Source: Endomychus coccineus (lineage: Eukaryota; Arthropoda; Insecta; Coleoptera; Endomychidae). From it: DNA of 64,000 bases. Numbering within the stretch: position 1 is the stretch's first letter; every line of letters begins with the position of its first letter. Both the position numbers and the translations under genes were made by a program. The notes beneath the pieces are model-generated. The model made no database searches. It worked only from the letters and a program-made list of their open reading frames with translations, and had not been told where the DNA came from. The stretch is taken from positions 275,138,742-275,202,741 of the forward strand of contig OY294067.1 of the NCBI GenBank assembly GCA_958510875.1, read 5' to 3'. Shown piece by piece: positions 23,392-33,290 of the stretch.

Positions 23392-23985
23392 AATAGATAT
23401 TTACGATATGTGTCGTAAAGATTCATATTACGAAATGAGATGGGAAATTTGTCAAACGAGGCCGTTAGGCCGAGTTTGATAACCCATTGAATATCGTAAT
23501 ATGAATTTACGATACGAATATAGTACATTATTTTACCTACTACCAATAATGTTAATTATTTACTCAAAATTAGTCAATATTCCTGAAATTAATGATATTA
23601 GAATCATGTAACAAGCAAGCGTTGCGCTCATTGTTGATTTATTTTGCGAACTGTCAATTTTGACGCGTTCACATCAGTTTGGTATAATTGTATCGACATG
23701 AGTTCCGACTATGAAAGTGTGGATTCTGATATAGAACTTGCTGCAAATAACGCAATACAAACCCTAGTACCCGGTAAATCCCGCAATAGATACGAAAAAG
23801 AATATAAGCGATTCGAAGATATATCCGTGATATATCGGAGAAAATTAACTTTGACACGTTCATTCCAATTAATTTTACTTTACCGCACTAGTGCGGTAAA
23901 GTACCTCATTACGAAACTCATATCAGTGTCGTAATGTTCGACATTAGATATTGGTAGTAGGTAAATGTATAAACGAAAAAGCAAT
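23392..23985. mobile_element. Insertion into PLE tail, with nested inverted repeats and Crypton-like start
   Basis: Comparison with the uninterrupted PLE tail at 47400-47460 shows about 590 bp of extra DNA. Its left third is a hairpin (TTACGATATG...CATATTACGA against TCGTAATATGAATTTACGAT). The rest is bounded by TTTACCTACTACCAATAATG (about 23533) and its complement (about 23948-23966). A 24-bp perfect palindrome lies at 23878-23901. A truncated tyrosine-recombinase-like frame sits inside (23698-23835). Confidence 0.5.
23698..23835 (+). pseudogene. Crypton-like tyrosine recombinase N-terminus, truncated
   Basis: From ATG 23698 the frame reads MSSDYESVDSDIELAANNAI, then LVPGKSRNRYEKEYKRFED. 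The pattern L-x-P-x-KS-x-x-x-YE-x-x-Y-x-x-F is what I recall from the N-terminal SAM-like DNA-binding region of insect Crypton-type proteins. After RFED the resemblance ends abruptly at about 23820. No catalytic R-H-R-Y residues follow. This is at best the 5' tip of a gene kept in a non-autonomous derivative. Certainty is moderate because the motif is short. Confidence 0.4.
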
Positions 23986-23989
23986 TTAT

Positions 23990-24170
23990 AAATTCCGATT
24001 TATCTCCAGATGAGGGTAACTCCTTCTTTACATTTTTATTCCCAAATAGTATTTGAACAGGCCACATTTTGATTTATAATTTAGTTCACTCTGATGAAGG
24101 CTACTTGGTAGTCGAAAGATCCTCAGTACCTTAACAGTATTTTTAGTGAATAGGGGTGATAATAATTCCT
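23990..24170 (+). repeat. PLE 3' terminal region (after insertion)
   Basis: It resumes the PLE tail with CAGATGAGGGTAACTCC (homologous to 47431-47445). It then contains the hammerhead-like motif at 24091 and the downstream words TTAACAGTATTTTTAGTG and GGGGTGAT. These recur at 28026-28055 and, inverted, at 27920-27955. Confidence 0.6.
24091..24117 (+). ncRNA. Hammerhead-ribozyme-like core (intact)
   Basis: CTGATGA, one extra A, stem II GGCTAC-TTG-GTAGTC (six pairs including one G-T), then GAAA. All invariant core bases are present. It lies downstream of a PLE endonuclease end on the same strand, where hammerhead motifs have been described for this class. A homologous motif with one core change is at 47497-47523. 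Confidence 0.55.
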
Positions 24171-24288
24171 ACTTCTCAATTTCGTTGAGTGAAATTCTCA
24201 TATCTTCTTGTGTTTGTAGTTTTGGATGTAATTGAAAATGTTGACGCCCAATAGAGTTCCTTATGTATGTAACACCTCGCCTGGATAG

Positions 24289-24913
24289 TAGAGGTGCCAC
24301 GAATAGTGATTTTGCCGAATACCGAATCTTCGGCGAGGATCTCGGCCGAAGCGCCGAATATTCGTCGGCCGAGTATTCGGCGACGCTTAGTATATTTCGG
24401 GGGGACAGGTTCCGACCTGCATCATTAAACTGCTTGTTTCATTCGCGAGTAGGTCGTGTCACAACGCGCATTATTTGTTGATTGTTACATCAAATTAAAT
24501 TACTTAACTGTTTGCCTAGTTCGCCTAGATGGGACGGCAGACCCTTACAAGTGGTGGTCAACAAACGCAAAACAGTATCCAAGCCTAGTAGAATTTGCTA
24601 AGATTTATTTATCATCTCCCGGTAGCAGTGTATATAGTGAGCGGTTATTTTCGGAAGCACGAATTATTTATGAGGAAAACCGCACTCGTTTGCTATCAAC
24701 AAATGCTGAAAAAATTGTTTTCATTCATCATAACTTGCCACTGATAGATTTCAGGTATTAAATACGCAAATTTTTTATCAAAATAAAAATTGTTCTGAGT
24801 AATATTTATTATGAGTTTTTTCCCATAATTTGGTATTCGGTATTTAATGGGTATTCAGCCAAATACGGATAGGCCGAATACCGAATGGTACCCGAATATT
24901 CATGGCATCTCTA
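24289..24913 (+). mobile_element. 625-bp hAT derivative with 8-bp target duplication
   Basis: The element is flanked by identical CTGGATAG copies (24281-24288 and 24914-24921), the 8-bp duplication expected for hAT. The ends are TAGAGGTGCCACGAATA and the complement of TAGAGATGCCATGAATA (two differences). Internal palindromic CCGAATA/TATTCGG words fill the arms. It keeps only the last part of a hAT transposase, so it is an internally deleted copy. Confidence 0.9.
24520..24761 (+). pseudogene. hAT transposase C-terminal dimerisation domain
   Basis: The frame reads DGTADPYKWWSTNAKQYPSL, then VEFAKIYLSSPGSSVYSERL and FSEARIIYEENRTRLL, ending at a TAA at 24759-24761. This is the classic hAT dimerisation block (WW..N...YP.L...A..yL..p..S...ERlFS.a......R..L). 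All upstream domains (BED finger, catalytic acids) are deleted. The open frame is intact from about 24456 to its stop, suggesting a fairly recent deletion derivative. Confidence 0.85.
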
Positions 24914-24921
24914 CTGGATAG

Positions 24922-26629
24922 TTTATTGAGTAGTTCATAAGAATGTTCTACTACTTTATTTTATTTTTGAAGATTTATTGTTGAATTCTTCTGTTACTTT
25001 TCTTTCACAAATATAGTTTACTTTTGTCGATTCAATTTTAAAGTGTCCATACTAGCATGATCATGTTAGCCTATTTTTCTCGAAAATGTAAAATTACATC
25101 CAATGTTGTAGACTTTGGCGTTGCAGTTAGTTGTTGAGCAAGTCCATTTTCTTTCTTGATTATTCAAAATTGTTTTCGTAAAAGATTTGCTCTACCCCTA
25201 GCTGAGTTATCATTCTTGTAAATTTCATCTTGTATCTATAACTTTCAAAATAATGAACTGAACTGACGAAAATATTATATTATCTACTCAAGATCAGCAA
25301 AATATTCCTTCATTGACCATTCAGCCGGAACTATATTATATTTACAGGTTATTAGGGGATTATCAAAATTTGGGTTTGTTAGAAACTGCTAAGTAGGTAC
25401 TAAATACGAAATAAAGAAAGTTTTCAAATATCGTCACACATATTCAGTCGTTGGACATTTCCGTATACTCTGTATATAAAAATATTTCTATTTTCTTCAA
25501 TATATTTTACATTTACATTTACATTCAACCATCTGACTTCATGTGCGGGATTAGACCACCCTCACTGTTATAATGCTATCAGATACTTTATCGTCTCAGT
25601 TCATGTTCATACAAATATTTATACCAATTAGAAAGGATCTAATGTGATGTCAATGTGATCCTGTTAGGAAGACCCAGTTCTACTTGTTTAGTATTAACAG
25701 GGGATTGTAAACACTATTATTATCATCATTTACAGTATTGTAAAGAACATCGATCTTAAAATGGTAATTGCTAGAAAAACCCCAGCGTTTCATATTTTAT
25801 TGAAATATTTAAATTTAATTAATTCATACAAATACGAAATCCACCAACAAGAGTGGGATAATTTACATAAATTTGTTGTCTTGGTCCTTCCTGTACAATA
25901 TCACTTCAAAAATCTTAGTGGGTCAACAAGATCCTCCTTATACCAACGCCAAGAGATACGATTTTAATTTATTGCAGAATATAATGTTCAACCAGATGTT
26001 TGATAAACGGACAACCTGTTATAGATTACATTGAAAATTATAGTGCAAATTAATTTGGATAGTTCCTTCAACTGGAACAGTATAATTAAAAACTTGTAGG
26101 GGCTCCACGATTTATATTCCATCATAACTGTCACCGATAAGAAACATAAATATAATTATGAAGACACGCTCATTAGAAAATAATTCGTACAAACTAACAG
26201 GACAAACACTTTGAATGTACTACATTTTCTTCATTGCTTAAGTAATTGTTACACATATTTATGTGTTTGAATTATGAATAATCCCCAAAATATTCAGAGT
26301 TCTGTAATAACCGGACAAACCACAAAAAGCGATTCACTCATTCTCTGACCATTATATTACCAGAATACAATAAAACAAATTGACAACATTTCTCATTTCA
26401 TTTGTTTATCTTCACTTTATTGTCATTTTCCAAAACAAACTGCGTATCACCTGATTTGAGGTACTGTTTTTCCGTTACACAGATTTAAAATATAGGCGGT
26501 TTCAGAAGGGGGGTGACCGGCCCCAGCGTTTTTCAAACGAGAACTCATCAGTCTAACGTAACATTCGAGATGAAAATGATTCTATAAATACATTCATTTG
26601 TTTCTTGTTGGCTTGTGCCAGGTAACAAT
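24922..26629. other. Unassigned AT-rich stretch
   Basis: A 68-codon frame at 25761-25967 is the only sizeable one and has no motif I know. No repeat shared with the rest of the window was noticed. Confidence 0.4.
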
Positions 26630-27130
26630 GATAAGGTCTCTCTAGTCTAGATCGATCAATAACATCACAAACTAATAGTTCTAGACAGCTGTTCCGCTTT
26701 TCTTACGGAATTCATCAGTAGAACGAGGAAATATGCAACTTTCCTGACCGATCATTATGTTGGAGGTACACATAACAGACATGCAGCGTTGTTAAAGATG
26801 CATTCATACAATCATTTGTATCTCAATTGTTACATTGATTCTGTTAGATGTCCCCATCTAGCGCTCAACTAAGTTAACATTCCCTGTAACTTTGAAAGTT
26901 CGAGAAATCTATTAGTCAATTATTTGACTTCTTACTGAAAAATCTATCCATAGATGGCGTTAAAAAATTTGGTCTTTTTACCACTCTGTATGTTGGTTAT
27001 GTTTATTTCAACAGAATTAGTCTGTATAACGTTACAAACTTTCTCGTTGTACTGATGATCTCTATGAGAAAAGCGAAACAGCTGTCTAGAACTATTATTG
27101 TGTTACTAATCAGACTAGAGAAACCTTATC
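26630..27130. repeat. 501-bp inverted-repeat element with hammerhead-like arms
   Basis: Ends: GATAAGGT(C/T)TCTCTAGTCT and its complement. The two arms match for about 90 bp, including TAATAGTTCTAGACAGCTGT. Each arm, read inward-to-outward, contains ACTGATGA, about 16 bases, then GCGAAACAGCTGT (27052-27079 plus strand; the left arm has GGAAC instead of GAAAC). The interior is non-coding. Confidence 0.7.
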
Positions 27131-27917
27131 AAACTCATCAGTTTTCAACTAGGGTCAATTTTTAGAGATTCCACGATTTTCGTGTACCCTCCTCTATGTG
27201 AAATGCTGTATCTTGATAACAATAGTTCTAAATTTAGAGGTTCCTTCTCGAAATGTCTGCATCTACTACGCAGGAGGCGTGACGTTTTCAGCGATAGTTA
27301 TGTACCTTGTCCAGAAGTCATAATCGTCATAATTTAATCTATCCTGATACCCTTTAACCTTTTTCGTTAACACGTACCAAATATTCTATACAAATCTCAC
27401 AATGATTATAATCCAACTTAATTAAGTGGCTAATTCTTATTCTGGTCATGATCAAATTCGGAAATGCTCACTATAAATTGTAAATTATTGTTCATTGTCC
27501 TCTGTTTCATGTGTGTAAGTTCAAAAGCAATTTAAACTCCTCAATCAGCTGAAATCTATTGAAATTATTGACGTTAAATTGAGCGATGCGGAGCCCAATA
27601 ACGAGAACAATGGAAATAATGCACAATAGTTATTGTTGTAGAAACTACCAAAATGTTAATCTTTATTCCAAGCTCACTGTCTACCAGTTGATGTTTGGAA
27701 AACTACAGGGTTTTATTACAAATGGTGTCTATGATAGTTTATTGAAGTGCACATATCAATGGTAGATCTTCATTCTTTAGCAAAACAATTCAACATAACT
27801 CATGAGATAATTAGGATTCATTCGTTTTTCCTACAAAAGTCATCTAAATAAATCCATGGTGAAGTTAAAATTCTACAAAATAACTACTTTTCGTACGTTT
27901 GAGTATAAACACAAAAA
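27131..27917. other. Unassigned AT-rich stretch
   Basis: No frame above 60 codons and no motif recognised. Confidence 0.4.
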
Positions 27918-28060
27918 TAATCACCCTTATCCACTAAAAACTGTTAAACTACGAGGATCTTTTGGCTACCAAGTAGTCATCATCAGTTTTCTCTTATAAT
28001 GGCTACTTGGTAGCCGAAAGGTACTTTAACAGTATTTTTAGTGGATAGGAGTGATTATTT
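27918..28060. repeat. PLE 3' end, inverted dimer with hammerhead motifs
   Basis: Left arm (minus): CTGATGA-T-GACTAC-TTG-GTAGCC then AAAA (27960-27986; the usual GAAA has its G changed to A). Right arm (plus): GGCTACTTGGTAGCCGAAAGG with the CTGATGA position reading CTTATAA. Both arms end with AACAG...TTTTTAGTGGATA. It is a second example of the subfamily-2 PLE tail at 24091-24170. Confidence 0.65.
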
Positions 28061-28077
28061 CTTATTTATAGTGTAAA

Positions 28078-30385
28078 TTGAGTCCGGCATCTATTAATTG
28101 TCTTTCTATATAGGTAAATTCAGTCCCGGAAGTTTTTAAGATCAACGTAAAGCGAGTCCCTGTTATGTACCTGGTTGTTAGGTCAGATAATTAGCATGAA
28201 GTACCTGCTGCCTAGGCCAACCACCTTTCTGTACGCACAATAGCCAATAATGATTGTTTATTGTACCCCTTTTGTTTCTAACCTAACATAACCTAACTTT
28301 GTTGATATAGAATGCAAATATTGTTATCGCGCTAATCTTAGCACTCTCATAATAACCAATAATGATTGATTATTGTACCCCCCTTGTTTGTGACCCTACC
28401 TTCTATTTTGACGTGGAATGATGCCCATGCACGCCAGTTACTTGTTCTACCTTTCACTGGTAATGTGGGACTCCAGAGTAGTCGGGCCTACCCACTAAAT
28501 CTCCCTCAAGCCCCTAGAAGGTGCGGTTCTATCCGCCTATTTCTGTCTGCCTCCCTGCAGTGTTTACGAATCGCTCCGGCGGATAGCGGTTAATTTGATG
28601 GATCCTCCATTTCTCTCCCTTAATTCCCTCTCCTTATGCTCCATGATAAGATGAACGTATCCGAAACCTTGTCTCCAAGTCTCTGCGGGAGTGAGCATGG
28701 TTGGAATCAGATTAGAAACTATCGGAATGAAGCCAAAATCAGTGGCAATTATTCTTCTCTCTCTGAACCATATGTTGCATATGAAGATAGAATGGTGTAT
28801 ATCGACCATCTCCTTACAGTAGGCGCATGTGTTGCTTCTACTCTCCCCGGTTTGAAGGTATAAGACTTAGAGGATCCATGTCCAGTCAGAGCCTGGGAGA
28901 CGTAGTAGCTTGTAGTACGAAATTTTGATTCGAGCCAAGGGGTGATGTTTGGCATCAAGCGCTCTGTCCATTGTGCATCAATGAGATTGTCGATCCACTG
29001 GGCTTATCATAAGATCCGCGTTTTTTTTCTTCTTACTCCTTAGTATGGGTCTGCGTAATTTGGAGGAGCTCATGTATTCTCTTCCTTTCGTCGACCAAGA
29101 GGTAGATCGGTGGTGTGACCGAGATGACACACAAGGCTTTAGCGGATGCAGTCCTGTACGCCATAGTAACTCTAAGGAGTGCCGTCCTCTGGGTAGACAC
29201 AAGCATGTTCCTATACTCTTGAACTCTTATTGCTTGCGACCAGACAGGGGCCTCATATAAAAGTACCAATTGTACAACCCTGTACAGCAGTCTTCTCTTG
29301 TTCGGTGTAGGACCTTTAGTGTTCTTAACGCATTCATTGAAAATAAGCTAACCAAACCTCTAGGTATTTGACGAATTTCTTCGGGTAGATCGACTCCTCA
29401 GCCACCCTGAAATGTACACCTTCTCGTTTTCCTAGTCCCTTGACTATTACGACTTCCGTTTTATGGGAAGCTATTTCTAAACCTTTCTGGGATGTCTATC
29501 TGAAGATGCGATCCAAGCTAAGGTTTGCTAATATCATAAGTAACTCCTTGCTCCTCGCTATGATTATTAATTTCTACGGCTATGCATTTATCCGATAGCC
29601 GTTGTACAAAACATTCAATAGAAGGGGACCATGAACGGACCCCTGTGTTACACCTTGCATCAGAGACATGCACAAACTTCCTGCCTTCAATGATCTATCT
29701 TTCAACCAATCGGTGATAATCTTGGTCATATGCTTACTGAATTTCATGCGTTTAAGCTCCCTTACGATAATGGCAAATTTTGCCGTATTAGAAGCATTTC
29801 TAATGGCGCCGCAGATCTCTTTATGTCTAGTCTTGTCAAGTGCAAGTTTTATAGCCCAACTGCGTCTAGTCTTTGAGAGATACTCGTAAAATTTTCCAAA
29901 GCAAGCAAAGAGACAAATAGGTCTATAGCTTGCTTCTTGGCTAGTGCTTCCTTTCGGATCAGGATAGTCTTATCCAACTTCCATGATTTGGGGAATAATC
30001 CCTTCGAGTATAGTCCGTTCAGATTTCACAAAAATGCGTCTGGGATCATTTCCACGGCCTATTTTACCGATTCCGGCAGAACCTAACCTAACTTTGTTGA
30101 TATAGAACGCAAATATTGTAATCGCGTTAATCTTGAAACTCTCATAATAACCAATAATGATTGTGTTTATAACCTAACCTAACCCCATGTTTATAACCTA
30201 ACCTAACCTGATCTAACCTAACCTAACTTTGTTGATATACAACGCAAATATTGTAATCGCGCTAATCTTAACACTGAGAATTATATTGAAACCCGGAACC
30301 AAATTTACGTGGTATGATTTTATGAGTGGAACTGAATTTACGTAGGAATATAGAAATGGGACTTGATTTACGTTTTCCGTGTTAT
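28078..30385. mobile_element. Iteron-ended repeat element, copy 2 (carries R1-like RT)
   Basis: The left end repeats copy 1 closely: TTGAGTCCGGCATCTATTAA, then GTAAATTCAGTCCCG and CGTAAAGCGAGTCCC. The right end has GGGACTTGATTTACG inverted (30359-30373), preceded by GGAACTGAATTTACG. Several (CCTAA)n runs occur near both ends (28279-28298, 30080-30092, 30170-30228). The right part is internally duplicated (CTTTGTTGATATA(G/C)AACGCAAATATTGTAATCGCG twice). It encloses a minus-strand non-LTR fragment. Confidence 0.55.
28400..30060 (-). pseudogene. R1-like non-LTR reverse transcriptase, degenerate
   Basis: On the minus strand from about 29890: ALDKTRHKEICGAIRNASNT, then AKFAIIVRELKRMKFSKHM, WLKDRSL and GVTQGSVHGPLLLNVLYNGY. 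These correspond to R1-group RT blocks (D-x-x-NAF-x-x-A..., GVxQGSVLGPxLWNxxYDG). Further down: VLLYEAPVWSQAIRVQEYRN, ALLRVTMAYRTASAKALCVI, then YYVSQALTGHG and DIHHSIFICNIWFRER, the usual C-terminal region. Frames change several times and stops occur; the endonuclease is missing. Assignment to R1 rather than Loa/I is an inference from the NVLYNG block. Confidence 0.7.
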
Positions 30386-31699
30386 AGTTTATCCACAGTG
30401 TGAACCCTTAAACATCATTATATCTTTGATGAAGTTGTCTTCAGTTTTTTGAAAATCCAAAATAACGTTACATAAAGGTTCTAATATGAACTAAAAGTAA
30501 GATAATACTTTGAACCATGCTGTATTAACTTGACATGTTTCAATTGCACTGCAATATCGTCAGAATTAATTAATTTAAAATGTAATCGTGATGTTAATTA
30601 TTTAAAAAAGTTTCCTCATTGCTTAATGTTCATAAATCATTACATGCACATGAAAATGAGTACTTAATATTTTCCTTATTTGTTTTTTTCTCATTCTACT
30701 TCGCAACGCAGATATTTTCGCGTTTGGAAAGAGTAAATGATGTTGTGATCATGTGTTTGATGTAGATCTCTATCCTTGAGACTAGAATTGTATGGAAATT
30801 GAAAAAGTTATACGTGACGCAGTTGATCTATAATTGTTTAAGAGTAGACAAACGGATTGAATTTTTCGGGAAAATATCGAATAAGATGAAATCTAATGAT
30901 AAAGTTTGAGAAACATTAATTTCATTGCTAACTGCTCATATTACATTACGGATGGATAATCGCTAGCTATATACTACGGCATTTAGTGAATAACTGTCCT
31001 CGATTAGTTTTACTGTACAACTTTTTTTCCGTCTTCCGTTTTAGATGCATGCATTTCTTGTACATTCAACCTTAGTAGACATTCCTTGTCACATTATTCT
31101 TAGATAGTGCAGGAAAATGGTTCTAGGTCAAGAACTGTGTGATGATACGATAAAAGCTCATGTTAGAAAGAAAGTAGATATGAATAATAAATGAAATTTA
31201 TCCACAGGAAATGTCGACACAGTTATTGAATTCGTTCGAACAATTGTCCTTCTGTTAGTCTGTCTGCCTTCACGTAACAGACTGCAGCATAAAAGGTTGA
31301 TGAAAATTGAACACTTGAACGCGATGTGCTTGTTTGATTCAGGGGCGGATACAGAAAATATCTCACGGAGGGGTGAATTACTTTTTTTAGTCTTGGAAAT
31401 CATACCTGCTGAGTAGCTACCTTGAATAAAGAAACATGCTAAATTTAATAAGCGTGAGGTGAAATTATTGAAAGAAGAGTTAATTATTGGTATAAAGGAA
31501 AAAACGATTGTTTTTAATGCGACAGCAGTTCTAGTTGGTTTTTTTCATTAGATTTAATAGTATAATAATATAATAATTTCATTATCAAATTTAAGCGACG
31601 GCTCTTCGGCGATGCAATTCGAGCAAAACTTTCGCCGGATCCAACCAATACCCTCTATAGTCTATATACACAAGTCCTGAACGCCGACTACAAACATAA
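30386..31699. other. Unassigned stretch; possible hAT tip at 31342
   Basis: No coding sequence recognised. CAGGGGCGGATACAG at 31341-31355 resembles a common hAT terminal repeat (CAGGGGCGGATCCAG), but no partner end or transposase was found nearby. The words CTTCGGCGATG and ACAAGTCCTGAACGCC near 31610-31690 lead into the next repeat. Confidence 0.35.
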
Positions 31700-31795
31700 G
31701 TGTGACGGAGTACATTGATACGTCTTCTGATGATGATCGTGAGACCAAAACGTAAGCATTCGTGTTATTTCCCGAGAATTTATATATAATGACGG
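31700..31795 (+). repeat. PLE-type terminal repeat, hammerhead motif decayed
   Basis: The plus strand at 31727-31750: CTGATGA-T-GATC-GTGA-GACC then AAAA (G of GAAA lost). It is followed by CGTAAGCATTCGTGTTA and TTTCCCGAGAATTTATATATAATGA as in the units at 4870 and 11318. A single-arm copy. Confidence 0.6.
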
Positions 31796-32897
31796 AGTAG
31801 AGAAGTAGCTTATGACAGTACCGTTTAGTTATGGGGCATAGCCAGTATTGAGTGTGACAGATGATAAATATTAGGATATAACAGGGTTTTACCTGTTTCT
31901 TGTGGAAAATTGGAATCTATTCGGTTCCAATCAGAAAGTTCCATCTTGTGAAAATTTCATGATAAATGCATCATTCACAAATTTTTGTTATTCTCCAGGT
32001 CTATATGTTTGGCCAATTTAAAAAAAGAAACGGCGATTCTCGAAATTTGAATGATAAAAACAGGATGCAACCAATGTGTTATTCTAAAACTTTTGTAAAG
32101 CCGATGATGTATTATATCATCAAAGGTCATCACATTAAAAACATGCTGCAAGTTGGTATCTTCTAACTCAATAACTAGATCTTTTGTTGATAAATTTGTT
32201 AAAATCTTCGGTGACATAGAAATCTCAAACGGCGGTAGCAACGAAAACTAAGGAAACCAATTGAAAGAGGAATATTGATCGTGTATGTAAGGTCTTATCG
32301 TTAGTATTACGTTTCTTGGAAGAATCATCAATCAGCTATAAATAACTCATTAAGATAGACATAAAAAAATGTATAACACATCACATAGGACATAACTCGT
32401 AATCAAAATAGCATAAGACACATAAACCTTGAAGTTACAGTCCATCTGATTTGGATATGGCTTCACTTAGTTCAGTTGATGTTATAAGGAAGATGAATGT
32501 GATGTATTAACGTTGCATCTAGAAGTTGTTCAATAAAACGTTGATATCTTGATGAATCTAGATAGCCGATAATTGAATGTAAAGGAATGTCAGGCCTGAA
32601 GGAATGTACACAGTCGCCTTCAATGCCAGTACAAAGATAAACATTAGCAAATAGTTTTAATTAATATGAATATAACCTAGTTACAAATTCAAGAATGTGT
32701 TCATTTGTATTAATAAATAACAATGTACTAATTGTGAGTCGTTAATAAGCATATTAGAAATATAAACTTCTCTAAAGTTACCCATGTAAAAACATCTGCT
32801 GTTTGATTAGATATAACTGACCACGGATCAAACATAAATTAGAATACCAAACATATTTGAAACAAACTTAAAATTTGAATGAAATTACAACATTTTT
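31796..32897. other. Unassigned AT-rich stretch
   Basis: Overlapping frames at 31966-32166 (+) and 31975-32241 (-) have no motif I recognise. Nothing else supported. Confidence 0.35.
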
Positions 32898-33290
32898 AAG
32901 CTATTGCATATAGCTTTTATCGCGGGCTTTGAGCGCGGCGACCGAATCAAGAAATTCCGTAACGAAAAATAATGTAAGACCTAAACACCTAACATGTGTC
33001 AAATTAATTAATTAATTTGAAGTTTCTAAAAGTGAGAAATTTCGCTATTTTATACGAATGTTATAACACTCTAGCGCTTTAGACTCCGGGATTTTCACGT
33101 GGCCTATCGAAATTAGAAGGTTCGAATTATCTAAAAACATAATTGCATGAACTCCAGACGTCCTATGTAATTAGCTACGAACGAAATCATTTTGACATAG
33201 GCCTCCAGGAGCTCGCTAGTCGGCTACGCGTCAGTTAGAGTTTATACGTTAGACGTGCGTAGCTGAGACCTGAGAGTACCTGTTTCTATT
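32898..33290 (+). mobile_element. Truncated Helentron-like left end with inverted internal module
   Basis: It begins AAGCTATTGCATATAGC and GCGGGCTTTGAGCGCGGCG, identical to the left end at 20651. From about 33088 it carries GGATTTTCACGTGGCC...TCCAGGAGCTCG, the reverse complement of 21278-21450 inside the other element. So ends are parallel while the internal module is flipped. A second left end starts immediately after, at 33291. Confidence 0.55.

Noticed and set aside
31341..31380. CAGGGGCGGATACAG as a hAT left tip
   Set aside because: Good match to a common hAT end, but no partner end or coding part was found, so no element could be delimited.
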